A DNA stretch of 59,354 nt, taken from assembly GCF_004570865.1 (NCBI RefSeq), contig NZ_SPQS01000031.1, positions 1 through 59,354 of the forward strand, given 5' to 3'. The notes beneath the pieces are model-generated. The model did no database searches. It was given only the letters and a program-made list of their open reading frames with translations, and was not told the origin of the DNA. Made by a program: the position numbers and the translations under genes. The number at the start of each line of letters is the position of its first letter. Position 1 is the first letter of the stretch. Below are positions 32,331 through 41,372 of the stretch, one piece after another. The DNA comes from Bradyrhizobium frederickii. GTDB taxonomy: Bacteria; Pseudomonadota; Alphaproteobacteria; Rhizobiales; Xanthobacteraceae.

Positions 32331-33689
32331 ATGGCCCTGACTGAGATTTCCGGCGCGCCGGTCGCCGGCGCACCTGTCGTCACGGCGATGCAGGTGATCC
32401 CGGTCGCGGGCCGCGACAGCATGCTCCTCAATTTGAGCGGCGCCCACGCGCCGTTCTTCACCCGCAACATCGTCATCCTCACCGACAATGCCGGCCACAC
32501 CGGCGTCGGCGAGGTGCCGGGCGGGCAGAAGATCTGGCAGACGCTGCAGGACGCCCGCGACCTCGTGATCGGCAAGACCGTCGGCGCGATGAACAACATT
32601 CTCGCCGACATCCGCACCGCCTTCGCCGATCGCGATGCCGGCGGCCGCGGCAAGCAGACGTTTGATCTCCGCGTGATGATCCACGCGGTCACCGCCGTGG
32701 AATCCGCTCTCCTCGATCTGCTCGGCCAGCATCTCGGACTCCCCGTCGCCGCGCTGCTCGGCGAAGGCCAGCAGCGCAGCAGCGTCGAGACGCTCGGCTA
32801 TCTCTTCTTCGTCGGCGACCGGCGCAAATCCAAGCTGAACTATGTCCAGGGCGAGACCGGCAAGGCGGAATGGTTCAACCTCCGCCATCAGGAGGCGATG
32901 ACGCCTGAGACCGTGGTGCGGCTCGCGGAAGCGACCCACGATCATTACGGCTTCGCCGACTTCAAGCTCAAGGGCGGCGTGCTGCGCGGCGAGCAGGAGA
33001 TCGAGGCCGTCACCGCGATCGCCCGGCGCTTCCCGAACGCCCGCGTCACGCTCGACCCCAACGGCGCCTGGTTGCTGGACGAGGCGATCAGCCTCTGCAA
33101 GGACATGCACGGCATCCTTGCCTATGCCGAGGACCCCTGCGGCGCCGAGGCGGGCTTCTCAGGCCGCGAGATCATGGCCGAGTTCCGCCGCGCCACGGGG
33201 CTGCCCACCGCGACCAACATGATCGCGACCGATTGGCGCCAGCTGTCCCATGCGCTGCGCCTCGGCGCCGTGGACATTCCGCTGGCCGATCCCCATTTCT
33301 GGACCATGCAGGGCTCGGTGCGCGTCGCCCAGACCTGCCGCGACAACGGCCTGACCTGGGGCTCGCACTCCAACAACCATTTCGACATTTCGCTGGCCAT
33401 GTTCACCCATGTCGGCGCCGCCGCCCCCGGCAAGGTCACCGCGATCGACACCCATTGGATCTGGCAGGACGGCCAGGCGCTGACCAGGGAGCCGCTCCAG
33501 ATCAAGGGCGGCAAGATTGCGGTCCCGGACCGGCCGGGACTAGGTATCGAAATCGACAGGGCCGCTATCGATGCCGCGCATGACCTCTACAAGCAGCATG
33601 GACTTGGCGCCCGGGATGACGCTATTGCCATGCAGGACCTGATCCCCGGCTGGACCTTCGACGACAAGCGTCCCTGCCTTGTACGGTAA
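32331..33689 (+). CDS. gudD: Glucarate dehydratase
   Basis: The 452-residue enolase-superfamily protein has the GlucD signatures. These include APFFTRNIVILTDNAGHTGV near the N-terminus, FKLKGGVLRG (~210, the catalytic Lys pair region), LDPNGAW and YAEDPCGAEAGFSGRE (metal-binding Asp/Glu), ATNMIATDW, and WGSHSNNHFDISLAMFTHV with the catalytic His (~345). The enzyme abstracts the C5 proton of D-glucarate and eliminates water to give 5-dehydro-4-deoxyglucarate. It starts 24 bases after kdgD and precedes the dehydrogenase by 18. Confidence 0.94.
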   Translation: MALTEISGAPVAGAPVVTAMQVIPVAGRDSMLLNLSGAHAPFFTRNIVILTDNAGHTGVGEVPGGQKIWQTLQDARDLVIGKTVGAMNNILADIRTAFADRDAGGRGKQTFDLRVMIHAVTAVESALLDLLGQHLGLPVAALLGEGQQRSSVETLGYLFFVGDRRKSKLNYVQGETGKAEWFNLRHQEAMTPETVVRLAEATHDHYGFADFKLKGGVLRGEQEIEAVTAIARRFPNARVTLDPNGAWLLDEAISLCKDMHGILAYAEDPCGAEAGFSGREIMAEFRRATGLPTATNMIATDWRQLSHALRLGAVDIPLADPHFWTMQGSVRVAQTCRDNGLTWGSHSNNHFDISLAMFTHVGAAAPGKVTAIDTHWIWQDGQALTREPLQIKGGKIAVPDRPGLGIEIDRAAIDAAHDLYKQHGLGARDDAIAMQDLIPGWTFDDKRPCLVR

Positions 33690-33707
33690 AACACTCTGGA
33701 GGAAACG

Positions 33708-35156
33708 ATGACTGCGATCCTGAAGAACTTCATCGGCGGCGAATGGGTCGACGGCTCCGGCGTCACCAGGAACATCAACCCCTCCAACACCAACGACGTC
33801 GTCGGCGAATACGCCAAGGCCGACAAGGCGCAGACCGAGAAGGCGATCGCCGCCGCCAAGGCCGCCTTCCCCGCCTGGTCGCAATCGACGCCGCAGGCGC
33901 GCTTCGACGCGCTCAACAAGATTTCCCTCGAGATCCTCGCCCGCAAGGAAGAGCTCGGCCGCCTGCTCGCGCGCGAGGAAGGCAAGACCCTGCCGGAAGG
34001 TATCGGCGAGGTCGCCCGTGCCGGCCAGATCTTCGCGTTCTTCGCCGGTGAAGCGCTGCGCCTGATCGGCGAAAAGGGCGCCTCGGTGCGTCCCGGCCTC
34101 GACGTCGAGCTGACGCGCGAGCCGATGGGCGTCGTCGGCATGATCACGCCCTGGAATTTCCCGATCGCGATCCCGGCCTGGAAGATCGCCCCGGCGCTCT
34201 GCTACGGCAACACCGTGGTGTTCAAGCCGGCCGAGCTGGTGCCCGGCTCGGCGCATGCGCTGTCGGAGATCATCACCCGCTCCGGCATTCCCGCCGGCGT
34301 GTTCAACCTCGTGGTCGGCTCCGGCTCGGTGGTCGGCCAGACCCTGCTCGATCACCCGGATGTGGCCGCGATCTCCTTCACCGGCTCGGTGCAGACGGGG
34401 CGCAAGATCGCGCAGGCCTGCGTGCTCTCCAACCCGATGAAGAAATTCCAGCTCGAGATGGGCGGCAAGAATCCGCTGGTCGTGCTCGACGACGCCGACC
34501 TCAAGACCGCCGTCGAGGTCGCCATCAACGGCTCCTATTTCTCGACCGGCCAGCGCTGCACGGCCTCCTCCCGCCTGATCGTCACCGAAGGCATCCACGA
34601 CCGCTTCGTCGCGGCGATGGCCGAGCGCCTGAACAGCCTGTCGGTCGACGACGCGCTCAAGGCCGGCGTGCATATCGGCCCCGTCGTCGACCAGAGCCAG
34701 CTCGACCAGGACCTGCGCTACATCAAGATCGGCCAGGACGAGGGCGCCAAGCTCGCCTACGGCGGCGAGCTGCTCAAGCGCGAGACCCCCGGCCATTACC
34801 TGCAGCCGGCGCTGTTCACCGAAGCCAACAACAACATGCGCATCGCGCGTGAGGAGATCTTCGGCCCCGTCGCCGCCGTCATCCGCGCCAAGAACTACGA
34901 AGAGGCCCTCGCGATCTCCAACGACACCGAATTCGGCCTCGCCTCGGGCATCTGCACCACCAGCCTGAAATACGCCTCGCACTACAAGCGCAACAGCGAG
35001 TCCGGCATGGTGATGGTCAATCTGCCGACCGCCGGCGTCGACTATCACGTGCCGTTCGGCGGCCGGAAGGGCTCGAGCTACGGCGCCCGCGAACAGGGCT
35101 CTTACGCGCGCGAGTTCTACACGACGGTGAAGACGGCCTATACGTTCCCGGGCTGA
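33708..35156 (+). CDS. 2,5-dioxovalerate (2-oxoglutarate semialdehyde) dehydrogenase
   Basis: The 482-residue aldehyde dehydrogenase has the NAD(P)-binding TPWNFPIAIPAWKIAPALC (~148) and FTGSVQTGRKIAQ (~225). The general base is Glu in FQLEMGGKNPLVVLDDAD (~250) and the nucleophile is Cys in STGQRCTASSRLIV (~284). REEIFGPVAAVIRAKNYEEA completes the family pattern. Position between gudD and garD and similarity to the araE/KGSADH group support oxidation of 2-oxoglutarate semialdehyde to 2-oxoglutarate, the last step of the pathway. GGAGGAAACG gives a strong ribosome-binding site. Confidence 0.92.
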   Translation: MTAILKNFIGGEWVDGSGVTRNINPSNTNDVVGEYAKADKAQTEKAIAAAKAAFPAWSQSTPQARFDALNKISLEILARKEELGRLLAREEGKTLPEGIGEVARAGQIFAFFAGEALRLIGEKGASVRPGLDVELTREPMGVVGMITPWNFPIAIPAWKIAPALCYGNTVVFKPAELVPGSAHALSEIITRSGIPAGVFNLVVGSGSVVGQTLLDHPDVAAISFTGSVQTGRKIAQACVLSNPMKKFQLEMGGKNPLVVLDDADLKTAVEVAINGSYFSTGQRCTASSRLIVTEGIHDRFVAAMAERLNSLSVDDALKAGVHIGPVVDQSQLDQDLRYIKIGQDEGAKLAYGGELLKRETPGHYLQPALFTEANNNMRIAREEIFGPVAAVIRAKNYEEALAISNDTEFGLASGICTTSLKYASHYKRNSESGMVMVNLPTAGVDYHVPFGGRKGSSYGAREQGSYAREFYTTVKTAYTFPG

Positions 35157-35168
35157 GCGGCTGACTAC

Positions 35169-35255
35169 GTAGGGTGGGTTAGCGCAGCGTAACCCACCTC
35201 TTCTTTTTCTGCGGACCGAGACATTGGTGGGTTACGCTGCGCTAACCCACCCTAC
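35169..35255. repeat. 30-bp perfect inverted repeat (hairpin) between the dehydrogenase gene and garD
   Basis: Arms GTAGGGTGGGTTAGCGCAGC.. (35169-35198) and ..GCTGCGCTAACCCACCCTAC (35226-35255) are exactly complementary over 30 bases, with a 27-base loop. Related GGGTGGGTTA..TAACCCACC palindromes are common dispersed repeats in Proteobacteria and Cyanobacteria. It ends 17 bases before the garD start codon. Confidence 0.92.
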
Positions 35256-35272
35256 AAATCCCGGAGTCCTCC

Positions 35273-36814
35273 ATGGACCAGGACGTCGCAGCGAAAGAGC
35301 AGCCCCGCTACATCAAGCTCAACGAGCGCGACAACGTCGCGATCGTGGTCAATGATTTCGGGCTTCCCGCCGGCTCCCGCTTCGCCAGCGGACTGACGCT
35401 GCGCGCCTTCGTGCCGCAGGGGCACAAGACGGCGCTGGTCGACATCGCGCAAGACCAGCCGATCATCCGCTATGGCGAGATCATCGGCTACGCATTGTCG
35501 CCGATCCGCGCCGGCGAATGGGTGGACGAGGCGCGCATCCGCATGCCGGAGGCCCCCGACCTCGACAAGCTCGAAATCTCCACCGCCGTCCCCGCCCCAC
35601 TGCCGCCGCTCGAAGGCTTCACCTTCGAGGGCTATCGCAATCCCGACGGCTCGGTCGGCATCAAGAACATCCTCGGCATCTCCTCCTCCGTGCAATGCGT
35701 CAAAGGCACGATGGAATATGCGGTCAAGCGCATCCGCACCGAGCTGCTGCCGAAATACCCGAACGTCGATGACGTCGTGCCGCTCACCCACGCCTATGGC
35801 TGCGGCGTCGCCATCACCGCGCCTGATGCGGTAGTGCCGATCCGCACGCTGCAGAATCTCGCGCTCAACCCGAATTTCGGCGGCGAAATCCTCGTCGTCG
35901 GCCTCGGCTGCGAGAAGCTTGCGCCCGAGCGGCTGGTGCCGGAGGGCGTCAGCGATGCCATCGTGCGGATGCAGGACGAAGCCTTCGACGGCTTTGGAGC
36001 GATCGTCGATGCCATCATGACCCAGGCCGAGGCCCGCTTGAAGGTGCTCAACGCCCGCAAGCGCGAGACTTGCCCGGCCTCCGATCTCGTCATCGGGCTG
36101 CAATGCGGCGGCAGCGACGCCTTCTCCGGCGTCACCGCCAATCCCGCCGTCGGCTTCGCCGCGGACCTCTTGGTGCGCGCCGGCGCGACCGTGATGTTCT
36201 CCGAGGTCACCGAGGTGCGCGACGCCATCCAGTTGCTCACGCGGCGCGCGATCAACGAGGATGTCGGCCGCGCGCTGGTGCGCGAGATGGCCTGGTACGA
36301 TTCCTATCTCGCCCGCGGCGGCGCCGACCGCAGCGCCAACACCACGCCCGGCAACAAGAAGGGCGGCCTCGCCAACATCGTCGAGAAGTCGCTCGGCTCG
36401 ATCGTCAAGTCGGGCTCGTCGGCCATCACCGGCGTGCTCTCGCCCGGCGAGAAGGCGACGCAGAAGGGCATGCTGTTCGCGGCAACGCCGGCTTCGGACT
36501 TCATCTGCGGCACGCTGCAGCTCGCCTCCGGCATGACCCTGCAGGTGTTCACCACCGGCCGCGGCACGCCTTACGGTCTTGCGGCAGCACCCGTGATCAA
36601 GGTCGCCACCCGCAGCGAGCTGGCGCGACGCTGGAAGGACCTGATCGACTTCGACGCCGGCAGCATCGCCACCGGCGAGAAGACCATCGAGGAATGCGGC
36701 TGGGACCTGTTCCGCCTGATCCTCGATGTCGCCTCCGGCCGCACCAAGCCATGGTCGGACCGCTGGGGCATTCACAACGATCTCACGCTGTTCAATCCGG
36801 CGCCGGTGACCTGA
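35273..36814 (+). CDS. garD: Galactarate dehydratase
   Basis: The 513-residue protein of the UxaA/GarD dehydratase family has the N-terminal SAF-like domain (YIKLNERDNVAIVVNDFGLP, AGEWVDEARIRMP). The large catalytic domain has FEGYRNPDGSVGIKNILGIS, LTHAYGCGVA (Cys/His metal ligands), VGLGCEKLAPERLV, LQCGGSDAFSGVTANPAVGF and NTTPGNKKGGLANIVEKSLG. It dehydrates galactarate to 5-dehydro-4-deoxyglucarate, feeding the same dehydratase as GudD. It follows the semialdehyde dehydrogenase gene by 116 bases, most of which is the inverted repeat at 35169-35255. Confidence 0.93.
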   Translation: MDQDVAAKEQPRYIKLNERDNVAIVVNDFGLPAGSRFASGLTLRAFVPQGHKTALVDIAQDQPIIRYGEIIGYALSPIRAGEWVDEARIRMPEAPDLDKLEISTAVPAPLPPLEGFTFEGYRNPDGSVGIKNILGISSSVQCVKGTMEYAVKRIRTELLPKYPNVDDVVPLTHAYGCGVAITAPDAVVPIRTLQNLALNPNFGGEILVVGLGCEKLAPERLVPEGVSDAIVRMQDEAFDGFGAIVDAIMTQAEARLKVLNARKRETCPASDLVIGLQCGGSDAFSGVTANPAVGFAADLLVRAGATVMFSEVTEVRDAIQLLTRRAINEDVGRALVREMAWYDSYLARGGADRSANTTPGNKKGGLANIVEKSLGSIVKSGSSAITGVLSPGEKATQKGMLFAATPASDFICGTLQLASGMTLQVFTTGRGTPYGLAAAPVIKVATRSELARRWKDLIDFDAGSIATGEKTIEECGWDLFRLILDVASGRTKPWSDRWGIHNDLTLFNPAPVT

Positions 36815-36831
36815 GCGCCGACGAGCCGGCT

Positions 36832-37572
36832 TCACGATCCCCCGATCAAGTGCATGTCACCGAACGTGACCGGCAGGCTGCGCGTAATGAGGTCGACGAC
36901 GGCCGCACGCAGGCGTTCGCTCGGCGCAGAACCGCCCAGCGCCTCGTCGACTGGCCCGCTCGGACCGGCCAGCGGCACGGTGCCGGTGTTGTCGAGCGGC
37001 CCGGCCGCCCGCTTCTCGATCACGTTGAACGACTTGCCGTCGATGATGCGAACTTCGTACAGCGCGTGGATCAGGCCGTAATCCGCAAGCAGCGTCCGGT
37101 ATTCGGCAAGGCCAACGCCCTCGACGTTGCGGCCGTTTCCAAGTTTCGACCGCGCCCGGGTGATGACGATGTACGCGTCCAGCCCCTGCGGGGCGACGTC
37201 GCTGCGAACCAGCTCCTTGAACGGATCGCTACGCAAGAGATTGACGGGCGCAACCGCCGAATCCCTGATGGCAGCAAACGCAGCGCGCCTGTAGGTCAAG
37301 GGCTGCACGCGAAAGCGTCCCTCCAGCAGCCTGCTCGCCTGCTGGACGATCAACTCATCCAGCGCCCACGCGCTGATCGGCAGGCTTTGCGCGGTGGTGC
37401 CCAGTCGGGTCAGACCGGCTTGCGTCAGGCTCATCTCCTCGCCGATGGCGGAGACGATGCCGACCGTCTTGATCGCCTGAATACGACTCGCGCGCGTCTC
37501 GAATGCCGCGGCGGCGCCGAGCGCGACGCAAGCGGCCGCGAGGCCAATCCATAGAAATGCAATGCGGCGCAT
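36832..37572 (-). CDS. Exported hypothetical protein (246 residues)
   Basis: The protein starts MRRIAFLWIGLAAACVALGA, a signal peptide or membrane anchor with likely cleavage near AAAFETRA. The mature part is mixed alpha/beta (IQAIKTVGIVSAIGEEMSLT, DAYIVITRARSKLGNGRNVE, LIHALYEVRIIDGKSFNVIE). The pattern could bind a small ligand or lipid, but I recognise no family. It starts 6 bases after the mipA-like stop, so it is very probably cotranscribed with it, downstream of an envelope-responsive two-component system. Confidence 0.65.
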   Translation of the reverse strand: MRRIAFLWIGLAAACVALGAAAAFETRASRIQAIKTVGIVSAIGEEMSLTQAGLTRLGTTAQSLPISAWALDELIVQQASRLLEGRFRVQPLTYRRAAFAAIRDSAVAPVNLLRSDPFKELVRSDVAPQGLDAYIVITRARSKLGNGRNVEGVGLAEYRTLLADYGLIHALYEVRIIDGKSFNVIEKRAAGPLDNTGTVPLAGPSGPVDEALGGSAPSERLRAAVVDLITRSLPVTFGDMHLIGGS

Positions 37573-37578
37573 GGCGAG

Positions 37579-38466
37579 CTATCGAATCCTGAAATCGAAC
37601 GAATAGGACGCGCCGAGGCCGACGGTGGTCTGGTTCGACGATCCCCGCAGCTTCACCAGCGGGCTGTCCGCGGCGTCGCCAAGCAGCTTCTCGTATTCGA
37701 CATAGGCGTGGACCTCCCATTGCGGATTGATGCGATAGGAGATCTGGCTGCCGAAGCCGACCGAGTGCGCGCCGCTCTTCGCATCGTACATCGGCAATCC
37801 CGATGCCAGTGCCTGCGCCGCATCGACGCCGAAGTAAGGCGCGGTCGCCTTGGTGCTCTTCCAGATGAAGCGCGGACCGGCTGAGATCGTCAGCCTTTGA
37901 ATCAGCGGCACGATGACGTCGGCGGAGATGTCGGCGACCGTCCCCGTGTGGCCGCCCATGCCCTGGCGCAATTCGCCGCGCAAGCGCAGCCAATCGACCG
38001 GATAATATTCGACGAAGCCGCCAAGCTCGTAGGCAGCCTTGACGTCGCCAAGGCCGATCAGCTCGGCATATTTGTCGGCCTTGCGCGAGGCGACGTATTT
38101 GAAGGCAGGTCCCGCGCGAAAATTGCCGACGTCGAGCAGCGCGATGCTGGCGCTGTCGCGCGGCCCGCGAAACTGATCGATCGATCCGGCGCGACGAATC
38201 GAAAAGATCGGGATCGGCATCAGCTTGCCGTTCTTCGATCCGACGAAGTCAGGCATGTACTGTCCGCCGATGCCGACCATGACGGTCCAGTTTCCGGAGG
38301 GCGATGGCAGCATCGGCAGGTCGAACGGCGGCGCCGGCAGCGTGAACGCGGTCTGCGCCACGGCCGATTGAGGGATCGCCAGCGTCGCGCCGAGTGCGGC
38401 AAGCACGGCGGTCGTCAGCCGCGCATTCCCCGAGAGGCGGAGAGCGGCTTCGTCAAGATGCATCAT
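37579..38466 (-). CDS. MipA/OmpV family outer-membrane protein
   Basis: The 295-residue product starts MMHLDEAALRLSGNARLTTA with a hydrophobic signal segment ending AIPQSAVAQTA. GNWTVMVGIGGQYMPDFVGS is the MipA N-terminal signature (VGxG..Y.P.Y.GS). The end ...VGLGASYSFDFRIR has the aromatic C-terminal residues of a beta-barrel. The family forms outer-membrane barrels tied to murein assembly or antimicrobial and osmotic stress. It is divergent from the response regulator gene at 38813; MipA/OmpV genes often sit beside such systems. The second ATG at 38463 is equally possible. Confidence 0.8.
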   Translation of the reverse strand: MMHLDEAALRLSGNARLTTAVLAALGATLAIPQSAVAQTAFTLPAPPFDLPMLPSPSGNWTVMVGIGGQYMPDFVGSKNGKLMPIPIFSIRRAGSIDQFRGPRDSASIALLDVGNFRAGPAFKYVASRKADKYAELIGLGDVKAAYELGGFVEYYPVDWLRLRGELRQGMGGHTGTVADISADVIVPLIQRLTISAGPRFIWKSTKATAPYFGVDAAQALASGLPMYDAKSGAHSVGFGSQISYRINPQWEVHAYVEYEKLLGDAADSPLVKLRGSSNQTTVGLGASYSFDFRIR

Positions 38467-38812
38467 TAGGGGGCCCCGTACCGGCCTTACTGGCCTGGTC
38501 GACTGATGTGGTTCGAGCCCCAGCATGTGGTCCGGCAAAATTGCCCCAAGATTGCAAGGCGAGAGCTGCTGGCCGACCCGCTGCCGCCGTGTGCCGGTCG
38601 CGGCCGCCGAACCGACATTGCCCGAACATTGCCGCGAGACCTGCATGCGTCAAAACTTTGAGCGGCAGCACCGCCAGCGCCCGCGCTCCTGCCTTTTATT
38701 CGCCAAGCTGGCTGCCTTAATGGGAACCCTGCGAGAGCCGAAACGCCAGACTTCGGCCCGGGAGCGTCACGCTCAGGGGCGTGTTGCCCAGCAGAGTCAA
38801 GGACGACCCCGC
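38467..38812. promoter_or_regulatory. Divergent intergenic region between the mipA-like gene and the two-component system
   Basis: This 346-base gap must contain the promoters of both transcripts and, if the regulator controls mipA, its binding site. I find no strong inverted repeat or terminator. An ATTGCCC..ATTGCC pair at about 38618-38633 is the only repeated motif noticed. Confidence 0.35.
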
Positions 38813-39493
38813 GTGCGTTCCCTCGTGATCGAAGACGAACCGCAGATCGGCGCCTATGTCAGCCGCCTGCTCGGACAATTGCACGGAATCGTCGACATCG
38901 TCGGCTCGATCGCCGATGCCCGTCAGGCGCTCGACAACTTCAAATATGATCTCGCGATCGTCGATCGCATGCTGCCCGATGGCGACGCGCTCCAGGTGGT
39001 CACGGCGCTGAACCGGTCGCCCGACCGCCCCGCGATCATCATGCTGACGTCCAGGGACGCCAAGGAGGACGTCGTCGACGGCCTCAACGGCGGCGCCGAC
39101 GACTATCTCGGCAAGCCGTTCGAGCCGCAGGAGCTGATCGCGCGGGTGCGCGCCGTGTTGCGACGGCCCCGCCTGCTCGCGCCCTCCGTGCTTTCGCTCG
39201 GCAATGTCGAGCTGCATCTCGGCAGCAACGAAGTCGTGGTCGCTGACAGGAAACTCCTGCTGCGGCGGCGCGAGGCGCTGATCCTCGCCGCCCTCTTGAT
39301 GCGCCGCGATCGCGTCATCACCCGCGCCGCGCTGATCGAGGAAATCTACGGTTTCGACGACGAGATCGAATCCAACACGCTCGAAGCGCAGGTCTCGCGC
39401 CTGAGGAAGAAGCTGGCCGCATTCGGCGGCGACGTCGAGATCCGTAGCATGCGCGGCATTGGCTACATCCTGCGGCTGGCGACAGCGCAATGA
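38813..39493 (+). CDS. OmpR/PhoB-type response regulator
   Basis: The 226-residue protein has a receiver domain with acidic pocket EDEP (7-10), phospho-acceptor Asp51 in LAIVDRMLPDGD, Thr/Ser in MLTSRD, and Lys in DDYLGKPFEPQEL (~101). A winged-helix DNA-binding domain follows (LILAALLMRRDRVITRAALI, LEAQVSRLRKKL, RSMRGIGYIL). The start is GTG at 38813 (VRSLVIEDEP) with AAGGA 10-14 bases upstream; an ATG further upstream gives a long non-homologous head. Its stop overlaps the kinase ATG by four bases (ATGA). Confidence 0.92.
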   Translation: MRSLVIEDEPQIGAYVSRLLGQLHGIVDIVGSIADARQALDNFKYDLAIVDRMLPDGDALQVVTALNRSPDRPAIIMLTSRDAKEDVVDGLNGGADDYLGKPFEPQELIARVRAVLRRPRLLAPSVLSLGNVELHLGSNEVVVADRKLLLRRREALILAALLMRRDRVITRAALIEEIYGFDDEIESNTLEAQVSRLRKKLAAFGGDVEIRSMRGIGYILRLATAQ

Positions 39494-40854
39494 GATCGAT
39501 CGCCCGGACGTTTGCGCTGTCGCTCGGCATCGCCGCCACGGCGATCTTCCTGACCATGCTCGGTATCTTCATCTGGCGGTATCCGACCGAGGAACGCGAG
39601 TTTAGATCCTGTCAAGTTGTGGCCGCCGTTCTCGATCGCGCGACAGTGATCGAAGGGCAAAAACTGACGGTACGTTCGACTCCTGCCCTCGAGGAACTGA
39701 AAGCGGACAGCCCAAACCTCTGGTATGTCGTGTCCGCGGGCGACCTGCTCAGCGAGTACGGCAGCGAACATCGGCCCGCCCTCCCCTTCGTGTTTCCCTA
39801 CCACGGGCCCGTCGGTTCGTCCGTCTTCAGCACGCTCGACCAAAACAGCACCTTCTGTCTCTCCGCGGTGCAACGGGGCCCGTTGCGGCTCGCGATGATG
39901 GTCGGCGAGCCTCAGGTGCGCTTTGGCCGTATTGCAAGGACGTTTCTCCTCCGCAGGGTCTTTTCGATCATGCTGGTGGCGCTGGCCTTCGCAGCCACCG
40001 TCGCGATCGGTTCGGCGCTTGCTGCGCGTTTCGTCTCGCGCGGCATCGAGCGGGTCGCGCGTCGCGCCCTCGCAATCGATCCGTCGGCCCCGCAGGGCCT
40101 GATCTCGTTGTCCGAGGTCCCGCGCGAGCTGAAGCCGCTGGTCGCGGCCTTGAACCGCGCCTTCGGCGAGATCGACGCCTATATCAGGATGCAGCGCCGC
40201 TTTCTCGGCAATGCCGCCCATCAGCTCCGCACGCCGCTGACCCTGCTGCGCGCCAAGATCGACGATGTGCCCGATCCGGCTCTGAAGGCCGAGCTGGTGC
40301 GCGACGTCCGCCGGCTGACCTCGCTGGTCTCGGCCATGCTGGACCTGGCGCGCCTGCAAAATCATGCGATCGAGAAGCGCCCGATCGATCTCGCCCAGAT
40401 CACGCTGGATGTGCTGGCCGATTTCGGCCCCTCGGCGCTGGACGCCGGCATCGAGCTTGCGCTGGAGCAGGACGGCAAAGGTCCATTCGTGGTACAGGGC
40501 GTCGACGCTGCGGTCCGCAGCGCGCTTGCCAATCTCGTCGGCAATGCACTCATCCACGCCCGTGGCGCGCGACGCATCGTCGCCACGCTCGACCGCAACG
40601 GCATCTCGATCGACGACGACGGCGCCGGCCTGCCGGACGGCGTCGAGCAAGGGCTGACCGAACCGTTTCAGACCGGCAATACGGCAGGCGACGGCGCCGG
40701 CCTCGGCCTGTCGATCGTCCGCGAGATCATGGCCGCCCATGGCGGCGAGCTGGTCATCTCCTCCGCGCCCGGCCGCGGCACGACCATGAGCCTGCGCTTT
40801 CCCGTGACCGCAGTGCCGGCCAGATCTCCGCACCGGGAGCTGCAGACCGGCTAG
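39490..40854 (+). CDS. Sensor histidine kinase
   Basis: The 454-residue protein has a TM segment at ~8-29 (ALSLGIAATAIFLTMLGIFI), a short periplasmic sensor (30-155) with Cys residues, a second TM near 162-182 (IMLVALAFAATVAIGSALAA), a HAMP-like linker and a kinase core. The H box is FLGNAAHQLRTPLTLLRAKI (His ~244). The N box is LANLVGNALIHARG, followed by DDDGAGLPDG and AGLGLSIVREIMAAHGGELV. It is coupled to the response regulator and probably phosphorylates it. The divergent mipA-type operon is the likely target. Confidence 0.92.
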   Translation: MRSIARTFALSLGIAATAIFLTMLGIFIWRYPTEEREFRSCQVVAAVLDRATVIEGQKLTVRSTPALEELKADSPNLWYVVSAGDLLSEYGSEHRPALPFVFPYHGPVGSSVFSTLDQNSTFCLSAVQRGPLRLAMMVGEPQVRFGRIARTFLLRRVFSIMLVALAFAATVAIGSALAARFVSRGIERVARRALAIDPSAPQGLISLSEVPRELKPLVAALNRAFGEIDAYIRMQRRFLGNAAHQLRTPLTLLRAKIDDVPDPALKAELVRDVRRLTSLVSAMLDLARLQNHAIEKRPIDLAQITLDVLADFGPSALDAGIELALEQDGKGPFVVQGVDAAVRSALANLVGNALIHARGARRIVATLDRNGISIDDDGAGLPDGVEQGLTEPFQTGNTAGDGAGLGLSIVREIMAAHGGELVISSAPGRGTTMSLRFPVTAVPARSPHRELQTG

Positions 40855-41050
40855 CTGCGAGCGGCGTCGATCGATGCCGCGAAACCATCCGGAAACATTG
40901 ACGCGGAAAACTTCGTCGTCGTTTCATCCTATCGCATTACGCAATCAAATGGGTTCGTGCACGGACACACGATTGTTCGCACGCGAGCGAACCTCTTCCT
41001 GCATCGTCACGACCAAACCTCCGATTGACATCTTCAACGGAGATTTTCCA

Positions 41051-41320
41051 ATGCGTGTTCTCACCATGATCGTCGTCGCCGGCGCCTTGCTTGCGAGCTC
41101 GACCAGCGCGTTTGCCGGTGAGCTTCCCTCTTACGAAGTGAAGTCGTTGCCGATCTCGGCGACCCAGGTGCAGGTGCTCGGCGGCGCCGGCGTCGAGGAG
41201 CAGTCGGCCGCGCCCACCATGATCATCGCCGGCATGCCCGCCTCGCCCGCCCAGGTTTCGGTGCTGTCGCCCCGGGTCAAGCAGCTTGCGAGCGCGGGTT
41301 CGGGAAACCAGGCGCGCTAA
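41051..41320 (+). CDS. Small exported protein (89 residues)
   Basis: The ATG at 41051 opens a signal peptide (MRVLTMIVVAGALLASSTSA, cleavage near FAG-ELPS). The mature part, about 67 residues, is rich in Val, Ser, Ala and Gln (YEVKSLPISATQVQVLGGAG, SPAQVSVLSPRVKQLAS) with no cysteine. It sits 196 bases after the kinase gene on the same strand, with no known domain. Periplasmic or secreted location is likely; function unknown. Confidence 0.6.
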   Translation: MRVLTMIVVAGALLASSTSAFAGELPSYEVKSLPISATQVQVLGGAGVEEQSAAPTMIIAGMPASPAQVSVLSPRVKQLASAGSGNQAR

Positions 41321-41372
41321 ACCTCTACATCGCTTGCGGCGCCTGCATCGGATGCGGGCGCCGTCAGCGTTT

